This document shows positions 5,871-5,949 of a DNA stretch of 5,949 bases, one piece after another (the stretch's first letter is position 1; each line of letters starts with the position of its first letter). The notes under the pieces are model-generated. The model did not search any database and was not told the origin of the DNA. It worked only from the letters and a program-made list of their open reading frames with translations. The DNA is from Thioalkalivibrio sp. GTDB taxonomy: Bacteria > Pseudomonadota > Gammaproteobacteria > Ectothiorhodospirales > Ectothiorhodospiraceae. The DNA is taken from assembly GCA_007136145.1 (NCBI GenBank), contig SLHN01000154.1:1-5949 (forward strand). The letters run 5' to 3'. The translations under genes were made by a program, and so were the position numbers.

Positions 5871-5949
5871 TCAGACCCGGCTCGGCGAAAGCGTGGCGGC
5901 AACGGTTTCGAAACGGTAACCGAAGACTTCGATTTCGGGAGCGCAGACC
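5871..5949 (-). CDS. C-terminal end of a probable Sulfotransfer_2-like protein (cut by window edge)
   Basis: The reverse strand reads open from the right edge to a TGA at 5871-5873, giving 25 codons with the segment CAPEIEVFGYRFE followed by a short tail. That pattern matches the usual end of Sulfotransfer_2-like proteins (AExDIExFGYxF). It also aligns with the end of the 4463-5233 product, where CAREISHFHHEF occupies the same place. The gene would converge on the 5239-5859 gene with only 11 bp between their stop codons. Only the tail is visible, so the catalytic motifs cannot be checked and the family call rests on a dozen residues. Confidence 0.55.
   Translation of the reverse strand, partial: VCAPEIEVFGYRFETVAATLSPSRV

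Noticed and set aside
5852..5872. GACGG/CCGTC hairpin across the stop region of the convergent genes as a shared terminator
   Set aside because: Only a 5-bp stem with an 11-nt loop and no T tract on either strand; too weak to call.
5905..5914. Perfect 10-bp palindrome GTTTCGAAAC
   Set aside because: It lies within the coding end of the right-edge gene and is short enough to be chance; no second copy was seen in the window.
1..5949. CRISPR arrays, tRNA or rRNA genes, insertion sequences, attachment sites
   Set aside because: I looked for regularly spaced repeats, transposase motifs with terminal repeats and RNA-gene signatures and saw none; the similarity between 357-1469 and 1466-2587 is gene paralogy, not a mobile repeat.

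Overview
The window is GC-rich and densely coded, with short or negative gaps between genes. It looks like a bacterial accessory locus for making a sulfated surface glycan. The codon use, GTG starts and overlapping stop/start junctions suit a high-GC proteobacterium, perhaps a gammaproteobacterium. The sequence alone does not fix the taxon, and there is no rRNA, tRNA or housekeeping gene to anchor it.

Layout: a leftward series starts near 4303 and runs to the left edge. It holds a Sulfotransfer_1-type sulfotransferase (3455-4303), a second sulfotransferase of the Sulfotransfer_3 type (2577-3458), two tandem GT4-type glycosyltransferases (1466-2587 and 357-1469), a 75-bp gap with a strong hairpin, and the first 93 codons of a third sulfotransferase (1-281, cut by the window edge). 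The first four genes overlap at every junction, two of them through GTGA stop/start overlaps, so they are very probably one translationally coupled operon. A rightward pair starts from the 159-bp divergent spacer (4304-4462). It holds a Sulfotransfer_2-like gene (4463-5233) and, 5 bp on, a small Sulfotransfer_4-like gene (5239-5859). At the right edge, the last 25 codons of a convergent leftward gene (5871-5949) resemble the C-terminus of the Sulfotransfer_2-like family.

Overall there are two glycosyltransferases and six sulfotransferases or probable sulfotransferases, of about four sequence types. In such a setting the glycosyltransferases would add sugars to a growing surface polysaccharide or glycolipid from nucleotide-sugar donors, and the sulfotransferases would decorate it using PAPS. 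The acceptors cannot be read from sequence. No polymerase, flippase, transporter, PAPS-synthesis gene or mobile element lies within the window. The divergent spacer contains a perfect 9-bp inverted repeat and a good extended -10 element, making it the most likely control point.
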